Source: Bacteroidota bacterium
GTDB taxonomy: Bacteria; Bacteroidota; Bacteroidia; 2-12-FULL-35-15
Assembly (NCBI GenBank): GCA_005772895.1
Contig: SXIH01000062.1
Coordinates: forward strand, 1-64,000
Reading direction: 5' to 3'
Length of the DNA stretch: 64,000 nucleotides
Made by a program: the position numbers and the translations under genes. Numbering within the stretch: the stretch's first letter is position 1; the number at the start of each line of letters is the position of its first letter. Positions 16,971 through 25,569 of this stretch are shown here, piece after piece. Under the pieces are notes generated by a model. That model made no database searches. It saw only the letters and a program-made list of their open reading frames with translations, and was not told where the DNA came from.

Positions 16971-18323
16971 ATGCTCGCTATAGGCTCTCATTTTATCGAC
17001 AAAATTAAATTGCCTTTTTTGAAGGTTGTTTTGCTGTGCTCCATTTTCATTTCTTTCACAAATAGTACTTTTTCTCAAGCTCCCGGGATGTTAGAATTTG
17101 AAGGAAAAACTACCAAAGACGGCAAAGTTTTATCTGGAGCAACCGTTACAGTATACAGAAACGGAACCATTGAACAAGAAAAAATTAAAACAGGAAAAAA
17201 CGGAAAGTTTTCTTTTTCATTAGTCTTTGGCGTTGATTATAAAATCGCATTTTCTTACCCTGGCTGTGTCGACATGCATGTAATGGTTTATACAAGTAAA
17301 CTGCCGAAAGAAAAAAATAATATTTTCCCACTTTATGTTATAGACGTTCCGTTTTTTGAAACGACTAATACAAATGTCAGAATTGCCAAGTACAAAAATC
17401 CATTTACCAAAATTATTTACGATGGCAAAAAGGGGTTCATGGATGACGAAGCTTATTTAGCGCAATTCACAAAAGATTTATTGATTGACCAGGAAGAGAT
17501 AAACAGATTGCTTGCTGAAAAAGCTGCAAAGGAAAAAGCAGAAAAGGATAAACTGTTAGCCGCAGAAAAAGCAAAAAAAGATGCTGAGGAAAAAGCAAAG
17601 TTGGATGCAATAGCAAAAGCTGCCTATGAAGCACGATTGGAAGCAGAAGCAAAAGAAAGAGCAGCAGAACTCGCAAGATTAAAAGAAGCAGCTAACAACA
17701 AAGAAGTTCCTGTTGATCAATCGATGGAAACAGAAGCCATCCGCTTACAACGAGAAAAAGAAGCAAAAAATGCAATTGCTAAAAAGAATAAAGAAATCAA
17801 AACAAATTACGAAAATGATTTGTTGAAAATGGTTGCAGAAAACGAACGGATAGCAAAGCAAAAAGCACATAACAAACAAAAACAAAATGCCCGGACCAAT
17901 ACGGTGATTGCACAAATGCGAAGTGAAGCCGATGTAAAAGCAAAATCGGATAAACTCAGAGAAGAACAAAAATTAAAGAAAAAAGAATTACTTGCTAATC
18001 AACAACAGAAAACCAATGAAATGCGTAAGCTTGTTGAAGCAGCAGCTTTTGCTGAACGTTCGGTTAGGATCAGCAATCAAAAAACATTGCCCGATGTAAG
18101 AACTTATACACAAAAAGAAAGTCCGAATTTTGCTGTTACTGTTGAAGAAGGCATGATTAAAACAACACGTACTACGACTGTTACTCAAGGAAAAAAACTA
18201 GACACTTATCGTAAAGAAACTTATTTCTGGGGAACAGTCTATTGTTATAAAAATGATATTGAAATTGACGAATTAGTTTATAATAAAGAAATCGCATTTT
18301 TCTCAGGTTATCAAAATAAATAA
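16971..18323 (+). CDS. Secreted coiled-coil protein with carboxypeptidase-regulatory-like domain
   Basis: The 450-residue product (ATG at 16971) has a hydrophobic export signal ending TNSTFSQ. A beta-sandwich of about 80 residues follows (LEFEGKTTKDGKVLSGATVT, GKNGKFSFSL) that resembles the carboxypeptidase regulatory fold. A long Lys/Glu/Ala-rich coiled coil spans about 165-370, with a small C-terminal domain (FAVTVEEGMIKTTRTTTV). It is probably periplasmic or outer-membrane-associated. Its TAA overlaps the ATG of the next gene (TAATG), so it is the first gene of a translationally coupled signalling operon. No enzyme motif is seen. Confidence 0.75.
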   Translation: MLAIGSHFIDKIKLPFLKVVLLCSIFISFTNSTFSQAPGMLEFEGKTTKDGKVLSGATVTVYRNGTIEQEKIKTGKNGKFSFSLVFGVDYKIAFSYPGCVDMHVMVYTSKLPKEKNNIFPLYVIDVPFFETTNTNVRIAKYKNPFTKIIYDGKKGFMDDEAYLAQFTKDLLIDQEEINRLLAEKAAKEKAEKDKLLAAEKAKKDAEEKAKLDAIAKAAYEARLEAEAKERAAELARLKEAANNKEVPVDQSMETEAIRLQREKEAKNAIAKKNKEIKTNYENDLLKMVAENERIAKQKAHNKQKQNARTNTVIAQMRSEADVKAKSDKLREEQKLKKKELLANQQQKTNEMRKLVEAAAFAERSVRISNQKTLPDVRTYTQKESPNFAVTVEEGMIKTTRTTTVTQGKKLDTYRKETYFWGTVYCYKNDIEIDELVYNKEIAFFSGYQNK

Positions 18324-21300
18324 TGACACAGATGAAAAAACACCAACTTGTATTCTATGCATTGCTACTACAATGCTTGATACTCATTATTAATCCTACT
18401 CATGCACAAACCACCAGCTTTATTTATTATGGTGTTGAACAAGGATTGTCACAATCTCAGGTGCAGGATCTTGCTCAGGATGATGATGGAAATTTATGGA
18501 TAGGAACACTTTCGGGATTAACAAAATATAACGGACAAGAATTTAAAACATTTTCACGAAAAGATTCATTGGCTGAAGATTGGGTAACAGCCTTGTGTAA
18601 AGATAAAAAAGGAAATATCTGGATGGGACATTGGGCAGGCGGAGTATCAATGTATAACAGCAAAACAAAAAAAATTGAAAACTTAAATTTAGAAGAATAC
18701 ACCCGTTTTAAAACTGTAACCAGCATTATTCAGGATGGAAGTCAACGTTTTTGGATTGCAACTGAAGGAGCCGGCATTTTTGTTTACGACCCTGCAAACA
18801 AAACTATGATTTCCTTAAATAAAAAAGATGGATTGAGTAGTGACAATGTTTATGATGCCTGTTTGGATCAAAAAGGAAATGTTTGGATTGCAACAGATAT
18901 CGGAATTACTATTTACGATTCAAAAGCAAACATTACTTCTCCCGGTTCATATAGTATTTTAAATACAGGGAACGGATTGCACAGCAACAGAATTACAACA
19001 CTTGCATTGGTTAATTACAATGAGATTTGGGTTGGTACAGCAGATGCCGGAGCAATGGCTTTGATTGTTAAAGATGAGTTTAATGTAAAACTTCCAACTA
19101 AAGCAATTGAAGGATTAGGAAATAAAATAAATATGACGAATGGAATTGGTGCCGATTTTATCAATTGTATTTATGAAGACAAAACGCACAATGTGTGGAT
19201 TGGAACTACCGGTGGTGGAGCAACTAAAATTACTCCTTATCCTTCTAAAGAGCGGACAGAAGCACTTTCTAAGGCCATTATTTATAATTATAATACCAAA
19301 CAAGGTTTAAATTATTTTAATGTAAATACTATTTTTCAAGACAGAGAAGGCGCAGTTTGGATTGGAACAGACATTGGATTAAATCAATACCGTGGTGAAC
19401 GTTTTCAAATTTATGATGAAGGGGATTTGATTGTAAATAATTTAGTGTGGACTACCTTGTGTGACAGAGAAGGAAATATTTGGCTTGGAACAAATGATGG
19501 GATTTCAAAAATTACTTTTAGTTATTCTTCAGTAAACAGAAAAGAAAATCATACCATTCAAAATTATTCGACAAAAGATGGTTTGCCTAGTAACGTTATA
19601 CTTTCCTCATTTGAAGACAAGGAAGGAAATTTATGGTTTGGAACAGGTTTCGGAGGAGTTTGCAAATTCAATAAAACAACAAGCCGTTTTGAATCCTATT
19701 CTACAGCTGATGGATTAGCGGGCGATATGGTTTATGCTATAAGTGATGACAACAAAGGAAATTTGTGGTTCGGAACAAAAGAAGGTGCTTCAAAATTTGA
19801 TCCTGCTACAAAAACATTCAGAAATTATTCGCTTGCAGATGGCTTAGGTGGAAACAACGTTTATCGGATTTTCAAAGACTCAAAAGGAAATTTATGGTTT
19901 GGTGCTTTGGGCGGAAGCTTGTCAATGTTTGATGGTTCGAGCTTTAAATCGTTTGACGAAGAAGACGGAATGCGTCATCGTTTTATTTTATGTATTAACG
20001 AAGATAAAAACCACAATCTCTGGTTTGGGGCTTACGGTGGTGGGTTATACAAATATGATGGAAAAGTGTTTACAAATTTTACTGTTAAAGAAGGGCTAAC
20101 AACTGACTCTCCATATTCGATTATTGCAGATAACGAAAATCATATTTGGATTGGAAGTAGCAGAGGAATTGATCGTTTTGATGAAAAAACTTCTTCGTTT
20201 GTACATTATGGAAAAACAGAAGGATTTTTAGGCGTTGAAACAAATCCAAATGCTGTTTGTATGGATGCTGAAGGAAATCTTTGGTATGGAAGTATCATGG
20301 GTGCCGTAAGATACAGTCCTAAAGAAGATAAACCAAACACTGTAGAGCCTGTTACTTTCATAACCGGCTTAAAATTGTTTATGAAAGATTTTGAATTTCC
20401 TGATGATGCAAGATTCAAATACAATGAAAACCATTTGACATTTAATTTTGTTGGTGTCAGCTTAAACAATCCGGAAAAAGTAAAGTATCAATATAAATTA
20501 GAAGGCTTTGATAAAGATTGGCTTCCGGGTTATACAACAGCAAACGAAGCGGTTTATACCAACTTGCCTCCAGGAACTTATACTTTTTTAGTCCGCGCAT
20601 TCAACAATGATGGAACAGGAAACATTAGAGCTACTGAATACAAATTTCAAATTTCTCCACCTTTTTGGCAAACAGCTGTATTTTATGTCTTAGTATTCTT
20701 GTTTGCCATTTTCGGATTGTATGTGTTTGATAAAATGCGAACGCGAAAATTAAAAGTTGCGAAAAAATTATTGGAAGATAAAGTAGATGAACGGACAGAA
20801 GAGCTTGCAATTAAAAATGCTGAATTAGCTGAAAAAAACAAAGATATTACAGATAGCATCCGTTATGCAAAAAGAATTCAGGAAGCAATTCTTCCTCCAT
20901 CAAACGTAATTAAAAGTTATTTCCCTAATTCATTTGTGTTTTCTAAACCAAAAGATATTGTAAGTGGAGATTTTTATTGGTTGGATAAAAGAGGAGACGA
21001 AATTATGTTTGCTGCTGTGGATTGTACCGGGCATGGCGTTCCCGGTGCGTTTATGAGTATTGTTGGAGCCAACATTTTAAATCAGGCATTGAATGAAAGC
21101 AAAGCAATTATTCCTTCTAAGTTTTTAGATAAACTGAACAAAGGTGTTAGCGAAACGTTAAATCAAACTTCGGAAGACACAAGATTGCGCGATGGAATGG
21201 ATATTGCATTGTGTACTATCAATTTCAAAACAATGGAATTACAATATGCCGGAGCCTACAACCCATTGTTTTTAGTTCGCGGAAAAGAATTGATTGAAGT

Positions 21301-21598
21301 GAAAGCAGATAATATTGCCATCGGAAGTTACACCGAAACTCAAACTCAAAATTACACCAACCACATTGTACCATTACAAAAAGGCGATACCATTTATATT
21401 TTCTCAGATGGCTATGCCGATCAGTTTGGCGGTCCGGATGGTAAAAAATTCAAATTGGCGCAATTCAAAACTATGCTATTAAACATGAGTGGAGTTTCTA
21501 TGGAACAACAACAAATTGCATTGGAGCGTTCGATTGAAGAGTGGAGAGGTGTATTGCAGCAAGTGGATGATATGCTTGTGATTGGCGTACGGATATGA
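18323..21598 (+). CDS. Membrane sensor: two-component-type propeller, Y_Y_Y domain and SpoIIE/PP2C phosphatase
   Basis: The 1091-residue product has a signal peptide (to HAQ). About a dozen propeller repeats of the GNLWIGT/GNLWFGT type span about 30-690. A Y_Y_Y domain (YKLEGFDKDWLPGYTT, LPPGTYTFLVRAFN) lies near 710-765 and one TM near 780-800. A helical linker with DSIRYAKRIQEAILPP lies near 843-858, and a cytoplasmic SpoIIE-type serine phosphatase follows (VSGDFYW, AVDCTGHGVPGAFMSIVGAN, DGMDIAL, FSDGYADQFGG) with all metal-binding Asp present. It has the sensory half of hybrid two-component systems but a phosphatase output in place of a kinase. Its stop overlaps the next ATG (ATGA). Confidence 0.9.
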   Translation: MTQMKKHQLVFYALLLQCLILIINPTHAQTTSFIYYGVEQGLSQSQVQDLAQDDDGNLWIGTLSGLTKYNGQEFKTFSRKDSLAEDWVTALCKDKKGNIWMGHWAGGVSMYNSKTKKIENLNLEEYTRFKTVTSIIQDGSQRFWIATEGAGIFVYDPANKTMISLNKKDGLSSDNVYDACLDQKGNVWIATDIGITIYDSKANITSPGSYSILNTGNGLHSNRITTLALVNYNEIWVGTADAGAMALIVKDEFNVKLPTKAIEGLGNKINMTNGIGADFINCIYEDKTHNVWIGTTGGGATKITPYPSKERTEALSKAIIYNYNTKQGLNYFNVNTIFQDREGAVWIGTDIGLNQYRGERFQIYDEGDLIVNNLVWTTLCDREGNIWLGTNDGISKITFSYSSVNRKENHTIQNYSTKDGLPSNVILSSFEDKEGNLWFGTGFGGVCKFNKTTSRFESYSTADGLAGDMVYAISDDNKGNLWFGTKEGASKFDPATKTFRNYSLADGLGGNNVYRIFKDSKGNLWFGALGGSLSMFDGSSFKSFDEEDGMRHRFILCINEDKNHNLWFGAYGGGLYKYDGKVFTNFTVKEGLTTDSPYSIIADNENHIWIGSSRGIDRFDEKTSSFVHYGKTEGFLGVETNPNAVCMDAEGNLWYGSIMGAVRYSPKEDKPNTVEPVTFITGLKLFMKDFEFPDDARFKYNENHLTFNFVGVSLNNPEKVKYQYKLEGFDKDWLPGYTTANEAVYTNLPPGTYTFLVRAFNNDGTGNIRATEYKFQISPPFWQTAVFYVLVFLFAIFGLYVFDKMRTRKLKVAKKLLEDKVDERTEELAIKNAELAEKNKDITDSIRYAKRIQEAILPPSNVIKSYFPNSFVFSKPKDIVSGDFYWLDKRGDEIMFAAVDCTGHGVPGAFMSIVGANILNQALNESKAIIPSKFLDKLNKGVSETLNQTSEDTRLRDGMDIALCTINFKTMELQYAGAYNPLFLVRGKELIEVKADNIAIGSYTETQTQNYTNHIVPLQKGDTIYIFSDGYADQFGGPDGKKFKLAQFKTMLLNMSGVSMEQQQIALERSIEEWRGVLQQVDDMLVIGVRI

Positions 21599-23088
21599 TT
21601 TTAAAACGTTTTCTTTTTTGTCTTACTCTTTTATTCTGCACAACAATCATGTCAGGTCAAAACATGGTTGTTGATTCAATGTTTGCGCTTATCAAAAAAG
21701 ACAAAGAGGATACAAATAAAGTAATTCATCTTGATGACCTTGGCTGGGAACTGAAAAGCAGCAACCCCGATACTGCTATAATTATAGGAAATCATTCTTT
21801 ACAACTTGCTAAAAAGTTATCTTGGAAAAAGGGAATCGCCAGTTCTCTTGGACATTTAGGTGTTTATTATCGTCTCAAAACGGATTATCCTAAAGCTCTT
21901 GACTATTATTTTCAAGCATTAAAAATTGATGAGGACATCAATAACAAAGAAGGTATAGCCAAACGTTTAGGAAATATCGGACTTGTTTATTTTAATCAAA
22001 GCGATTATCCCAAAGCGCTGGACTATTATTTCAGAGCATTGAAAATAACTGAAGAACTAGAGAATAAAAATTTAATTGCATCTTGGCTGGGTAACATCGG
22101 ACTTGTTTATGATGATCAGGGCGACTATCCAAAGGCATTAGATTATTATTTCAAAGCAATAAAAATAGAAGAAGAACAGTCAAATAAACTTGGAATAGCG
22201 ACCTGGCTAGGCAATATTGGAGGTGTTTATCATCAACAAGCCGACTATACGAGAGCGCTGGATTATTATTTAAAAGCATTAAAACTAAGAGAAGAGATTG
22301 GAGCGAAAAATTTAATTGCAACCACTCTGGGCAACATTGGAATTGTTTACAATGAACAGGCGAAAATATTAAGGAAGGAAATAGATGATAAACAAATGAA
22401 AGGAGAAAACACTTCAGCTGACGAGATTCATCTTTCCTTGCTCTATCAAAAATCATTGGATCATTATTTAAAGGCATTGAAGATAGCCGAAGAGCTCGGA
22501 GGGAAACAAACAGTTGCAATTAACTTAAGCAGTATTGGTTCTCTTTATGTCGACACAAAAAAATATGAAGAGGCGGAAAAATATTTGCTTAAAGCGTTAA
22601 TTATTGACGAAGAAACTGGAGCGCTGAATAATGAACGGCAGGTTCAAGAAAAGCTCAGCGATCTCTACACTAAAACTAACCGCTACCTTCTTGCTCTTGA
22701 ACATTATAAAAAAGCAATGGCAATAAAAGATACTTTGTTTAGTGAAGAAAAAAACAAGGAACTCACACGCAAGGAGATGAACTATGATTTTGAAAGAAAA
22801 GAAGCTGCAGCAAAAGCGGAGCAGGAAAAAAAAGATGCCATTACAAAAATTATTATTTACAGTGTAAGTGCCGGATTTGTGCTTGTTTTAGTATTGGCTA
22901 TTTTTATTTTTAGAGACTACAAACAAAAACAAAAAGCTAACACGATCATTACTGAGCAGAAATATTTGGTGGAAGAAAAGCAGAAAGATATTATGGATAG
23001 TATTCATTACGCAAAGAGAATTCAGCACAGTCTTCTTCCAACAGAAAAGTATATTCAAAAATGTTTAACCCGTTTACAAAATGACTAA
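21595..23088 (+). CDS. TPR membrane protein ending in an orphan PP2C-type linker
   Basis: The 497-residue product has a signal peptide (to MSGQ) and about eight TPR units of roughly 40 residues (YPKALDYYFKALKI.., LGNIGLVY) between about 60 and 390. A TM follows at about 420-442 and a short cytoplasmic coil ends in MDSIHYAKRIQHSLLPTEKY plus 14 residues. That last segment matches the linker preceding the phosphatase domain in the upstream gene, yet the protein stops where a catalytic domain would begin. It overlaps its neighbours by 4 and 8 nt, so it is made in coupled amounts with the phosphatase. A partner or regulatory role is inferred. Confidence 0.85.
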   Translation: MILKRFLFCLTLLFCTTIMSGQNMVVDSMFALIKKDKEDTNKVIHLDDLGWELKSSNPDTAIIIGNHSLQLAKKLSWKKGIASSLGHLGVYYRLKTDYPKALDYYFQALKIDEDINNKEGIAKRLGNIGLVYFNQSDYPKALDYYFRALKITEELENKNLIASWLGNIGLVYDDQGDYPKALDYYFKAIKIEEEQSNKLGIATWLGNIGGVYHQQADYTRALDYYLKALKLREEIGAKNLIATTLGNIGIVYNEQAKILRKEIDDKQMKGENTSADEIHLSLLYQKSLDHYLKALKIAEELGGKQTVAINLSSIGSLYVDTKKYEEAEKYLLKALIIDEETGALNNERQVQEKLSDLYTKTNRYLLALEHYKKAMAIKDTLFSEEKNKELTRKEMNYDFERKEAAAKAEQEKKDAITKIIIYSVSAGFVLVLVLAIFIFRDYKQKQKANTIITEQKYLVEEKQKDIMDSIHYAKRIQHSLLPTEKYIQKCLTRLQND

Positions 23089-24505
23089 ACCGGTCCAATA
23101 TTTTTTTGTTCTCTTTACTCTATTCATACACTTTGGAGTAGATGTACTTGCACAAAACAACAAGACCGATTCGCTATTAATCCTGCTTAAAAAAAATAAT
23201 TCTGATACAAGTAAAGTAAATCATTTGAATGCCTTGGGGTCGCATTTGATGAACAGCAACCCCGACACTTCATTTATTCTCATAAGTGAGGCATTGTCAA
23301 TTGCAGAAAAAGTACAATGGAAAAAAGGCATTGCACACTCTTATGGGAACCTTGGTGTTTATAATTATATCAGAGCTGATTATAATAAATCTCTTGACTG
23401 CTATCTAAAAGCGCTAAAGATTGATGAAGAGCTGAATAATATGGAAGGTAAAGCAAAACTTCTTGGGAACATCGGACTCGTTTATGCAGAGCAAGGTTAT
23501 TATCCAAAAGCTTTAGATTATTATTTAATGGCTCTCAAAATTGCTGAGGAGCTAGAAGATAAACCTGGAATAATAAGACATCTGATTAACATAGGCGTTC
23601 TGTATTATAATCAAGCTGATTATCCTAAAGCATTGGATTACTATTTCAAAGCATTGAAGTTCGCAGAAGCTTTGGGTAACAAAAATGCTATTTCTGGAAT
23701 TATCGGTAACATCGGAATTGTTTATTATGATCTAAAGAATTATCCAAAAGCATTGGAGTATTATTTCAAAGCCTTAGAGCTGAAAAAAGAATTGGGAAAT
23801 AAAAACGGGATTGCAAACACTTTGGGCAACATTGGAATTTTATATAAAGACCAAGGCGATAATTCAAAAGCGTTGGAGTATTATTTCATGGCATTAAAAA
23901 TAGCCGAAGAACTGGGAGATAAAAAAGGAACCGCAAGACATCTTGGCAACATTGGCTCTATTTATACTGGACTAGGAAAATATACCGATGCAGAAAATTA
24001 TTTGCAGCAAGCATTGAAAATGGATAAAGAGATTGGCGTATTGAGCTATGAAAAGGATGTCGAAAGTTATTTTGCCGAGCTATATTCAAAAACTAACCGC
24101 CATAAACTTGCCCTGGAACATTACAAGAGAGCGGTAGAACTTAAGGATACGTTGTTTAATGAAGAGAAAAACAAAGAGCTTACTCAAAAAGAAATGAATT
24201 ACGAATTTGAAAAGAAAGAAGCAGCAACAAAAGCTGAGCAGGAAAAAAAGGATGCAGTAACAAAAATTATTATCTATTCTATTAGTTTTTGTTTTGTTCT
24301 TGTTTTACTACTAGCTGTTTTTATTTTCAGAGGATATAAGCAAAAACAAAAAGCAAATATCATTATTAACCATCAGAAAGAATTAGTGGAAGAAAAGCAG
24401 AAAGATATTATGGATAGCATTCATTATGCTAAAAAAATTCAGCAGAGTCTACTTCCTACAGAAAAGTACATTCAAAAAACCCTAACCCGCTTAAAGAAGA
24501 TCTAA
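23081..24505 (+). CDS. Second TPR membrane protein with the same orphan linker
   Basis: The 474-residue product is a paralogue of the preceding gene: signal peptide, about eight 40-residue TPR units (YPKALDYYLMALKIAEEL, LGNIGIVY), a TM near 400-420, and a C-terminal MDSIHYAKKIQQSLLPTEKY plus 12 residues ending at KKI. Again no catalytic domain follows. Its ATG overlaps the previous stop by 8 nt. The near-identical tails of the two proteins compared with their more diverged TPRs suggest selection on the linker, perhaps for pairing with the PP2C sensor in the same operon. Confidence 0.85.
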   Translation: MTKPVQYFFVLFTLFIHFGVDVLAQNNKTDSLLILLKKNNSDTSKVNHLNALGSHLMNSNPDTSFILISEALSIAEKVQWKKGIAHSYGNLGVYNYIRADYNKSLDCYLKALKIDEELNNMEGKAKLLGNIGLVYAEQGYYPKALDYYLMALKIAEELEDKPGIIRHLINIGVLYYNQADYPKALDYYFKALKFAEALGNKNAISGIIGNIGIVYYDLKNYPKALEYYFKALELKKELGNKNGIANTLGNIGILYKDQGDNSKALEYYFMALKIAEELGDKKGTARHLGNIGSIYTGLGKYTDAENYLQQALKMDKEIGVLSYEKDVESYFAELYSKTNRHKLALEHYKRAVELKDTLFNEEKNKELTQKEMNYEFEKKEAATKAEQEKKDAVTKIIIYSISFCFVLVLLLAVFIFRGYKQKQKANIIINHQKELVEEKQKDIMDSIHYAKKIQQSLLPTEKYIQKTLTRLKKI

Positions 24506-24609
24506 ATCATGCCTATGGTTGAAACAATAAAAAATTTAACATTATTTGTATTTAATAATTCTATTAATAAAACAACTTCTCCTATATTTATAGGAAATAA
24601 AAAACTACT

Positions 24610-25569
24610 ATGAAATCGTACTCAATCAAATTCACCGCACTTTTATTTTGTTTAATTATTTTTCTGTCATTTAAGTCTCTTGGACAGATTACTGAAAAAA
24701 ATTATCGTATTTATTCCACAAAGCTTGGTAAAGAGGTTACTCTTAATGAGATTGTGGAAGAAATGAAAAACTATGATGTGCTTTTCTATGGAGAAGAACA
24801 CAACGATTCGGTAACACACTATTTAGAAAACAAAATATTTGAACTGATGCACGGGAAGTACAATTCAAGTATGGCACTTTCTATGGAAATGTTCGACAGA
24901 GATGTTCAGATTGTAATGAATGAATATTTATCCGGAAGTATCCGGGAGAAAAATTTTAATAAAGATGCCCGGATCTGGAGCAATTATAGAGACTATAAAC
25001 CAATGGTGGAATATGCTAAAAAGAATAAACTGGATGTGATTTGTGCAAATGCGCCAAGCAGATATACAAATCTTGCAGGTAGAAAAGGACAAAAAGCATT
25101 GATGGAATTAAGTGCAGATGCAAAAAAATTCTTTGCCCCATTGCCATATGATACTGCAAGCGGAAAATATTATGATAAATTAATGGGGCTTACAAAACAT
25201 GAACCAGCGCCTCCTGTAACTGTTACAGACACAGCAAAGAAAGCTCCTGCTATACCACCAATGGGAATGGGTGGATTTAATTTAGTAATGGGACAATCAC
25301 TGTGGGATGCAACAATGGCTTATTCAATTTCAGAATATTTAAAAAAGAATGCAGGGAAAAAAGTAATGCAAGTGAACGGAAGATTTCACAGCGATGAAGG
25401 ATTTGCTGTTGTAACTCAATTGAAAAAATACAGTCCGAAAACAAAATCTCTTATTATTTCTACCGGCTCAGATGATGCGTTTCCAAACATTGATTGGAAC
25501 ACTCACAAACAAAATGGAGATTATATAATTATAACGGATCCGGCTGTTCCGAGAACGTACAAAGATTAA
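24610..25569 (+). CDS. ChaN/Tiki-family secreted protein
   Basis: The 319-residue product has an N-terminal signal (to SLGQ) and matches the ChaN-like haem-binding-uptake fold. Visible segments are VLFYGEEHNDSVTHYLENKI with the conserved Glu and His residues, LSMEMFDRDVQ, the DARIWSNYRDYKPMVEYAKK segment and the C-terminal HSDEGFAVVTQL. ChaN binds haem in Campylobacter; related Tiki folds are metalloproteases, so function is uncertain. No typical lipobox Cys is present. It ends one base before the convergent TonB receptor gene, with no terminator between. Confidence 0.8.
   Translation: MKSYSIKFTALLFCLIIFLSFKSLGQITEKNYRIYSTKLGKEVTLNEIVEEMKNYDVLFYGEEHNDSVTHYLENKIFELMHGKYNSSMALSMEMFDRDVQIVMNEYLSGSIREKNFNKDARIWSNYRDYKPMVEYAKKNKLDVICANAPSRYTNLAGRKGQKALMELSADAKKFFAPLPYDTASGKYYDKLMGLTKHEPAPPVTVTDTAKKAPAIPPMGMGGFNLVMGQSLWDATMAYSISEYLKKNAGKKVMQVNGRFHSDEGFAVVTQLKKYSPKTKSLIISTGSDDAFPNIDWNTHKQNGDYIIITDPAVPRTYKD

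Noticed and set aside
24575-24597. TCCTATA/TATAGGA palindrome upstream of the ChaN-like gene
   Set aside because: Short AT-rich palindrome without a promoter match or T-tract; insufficient to call an operator or terminator.
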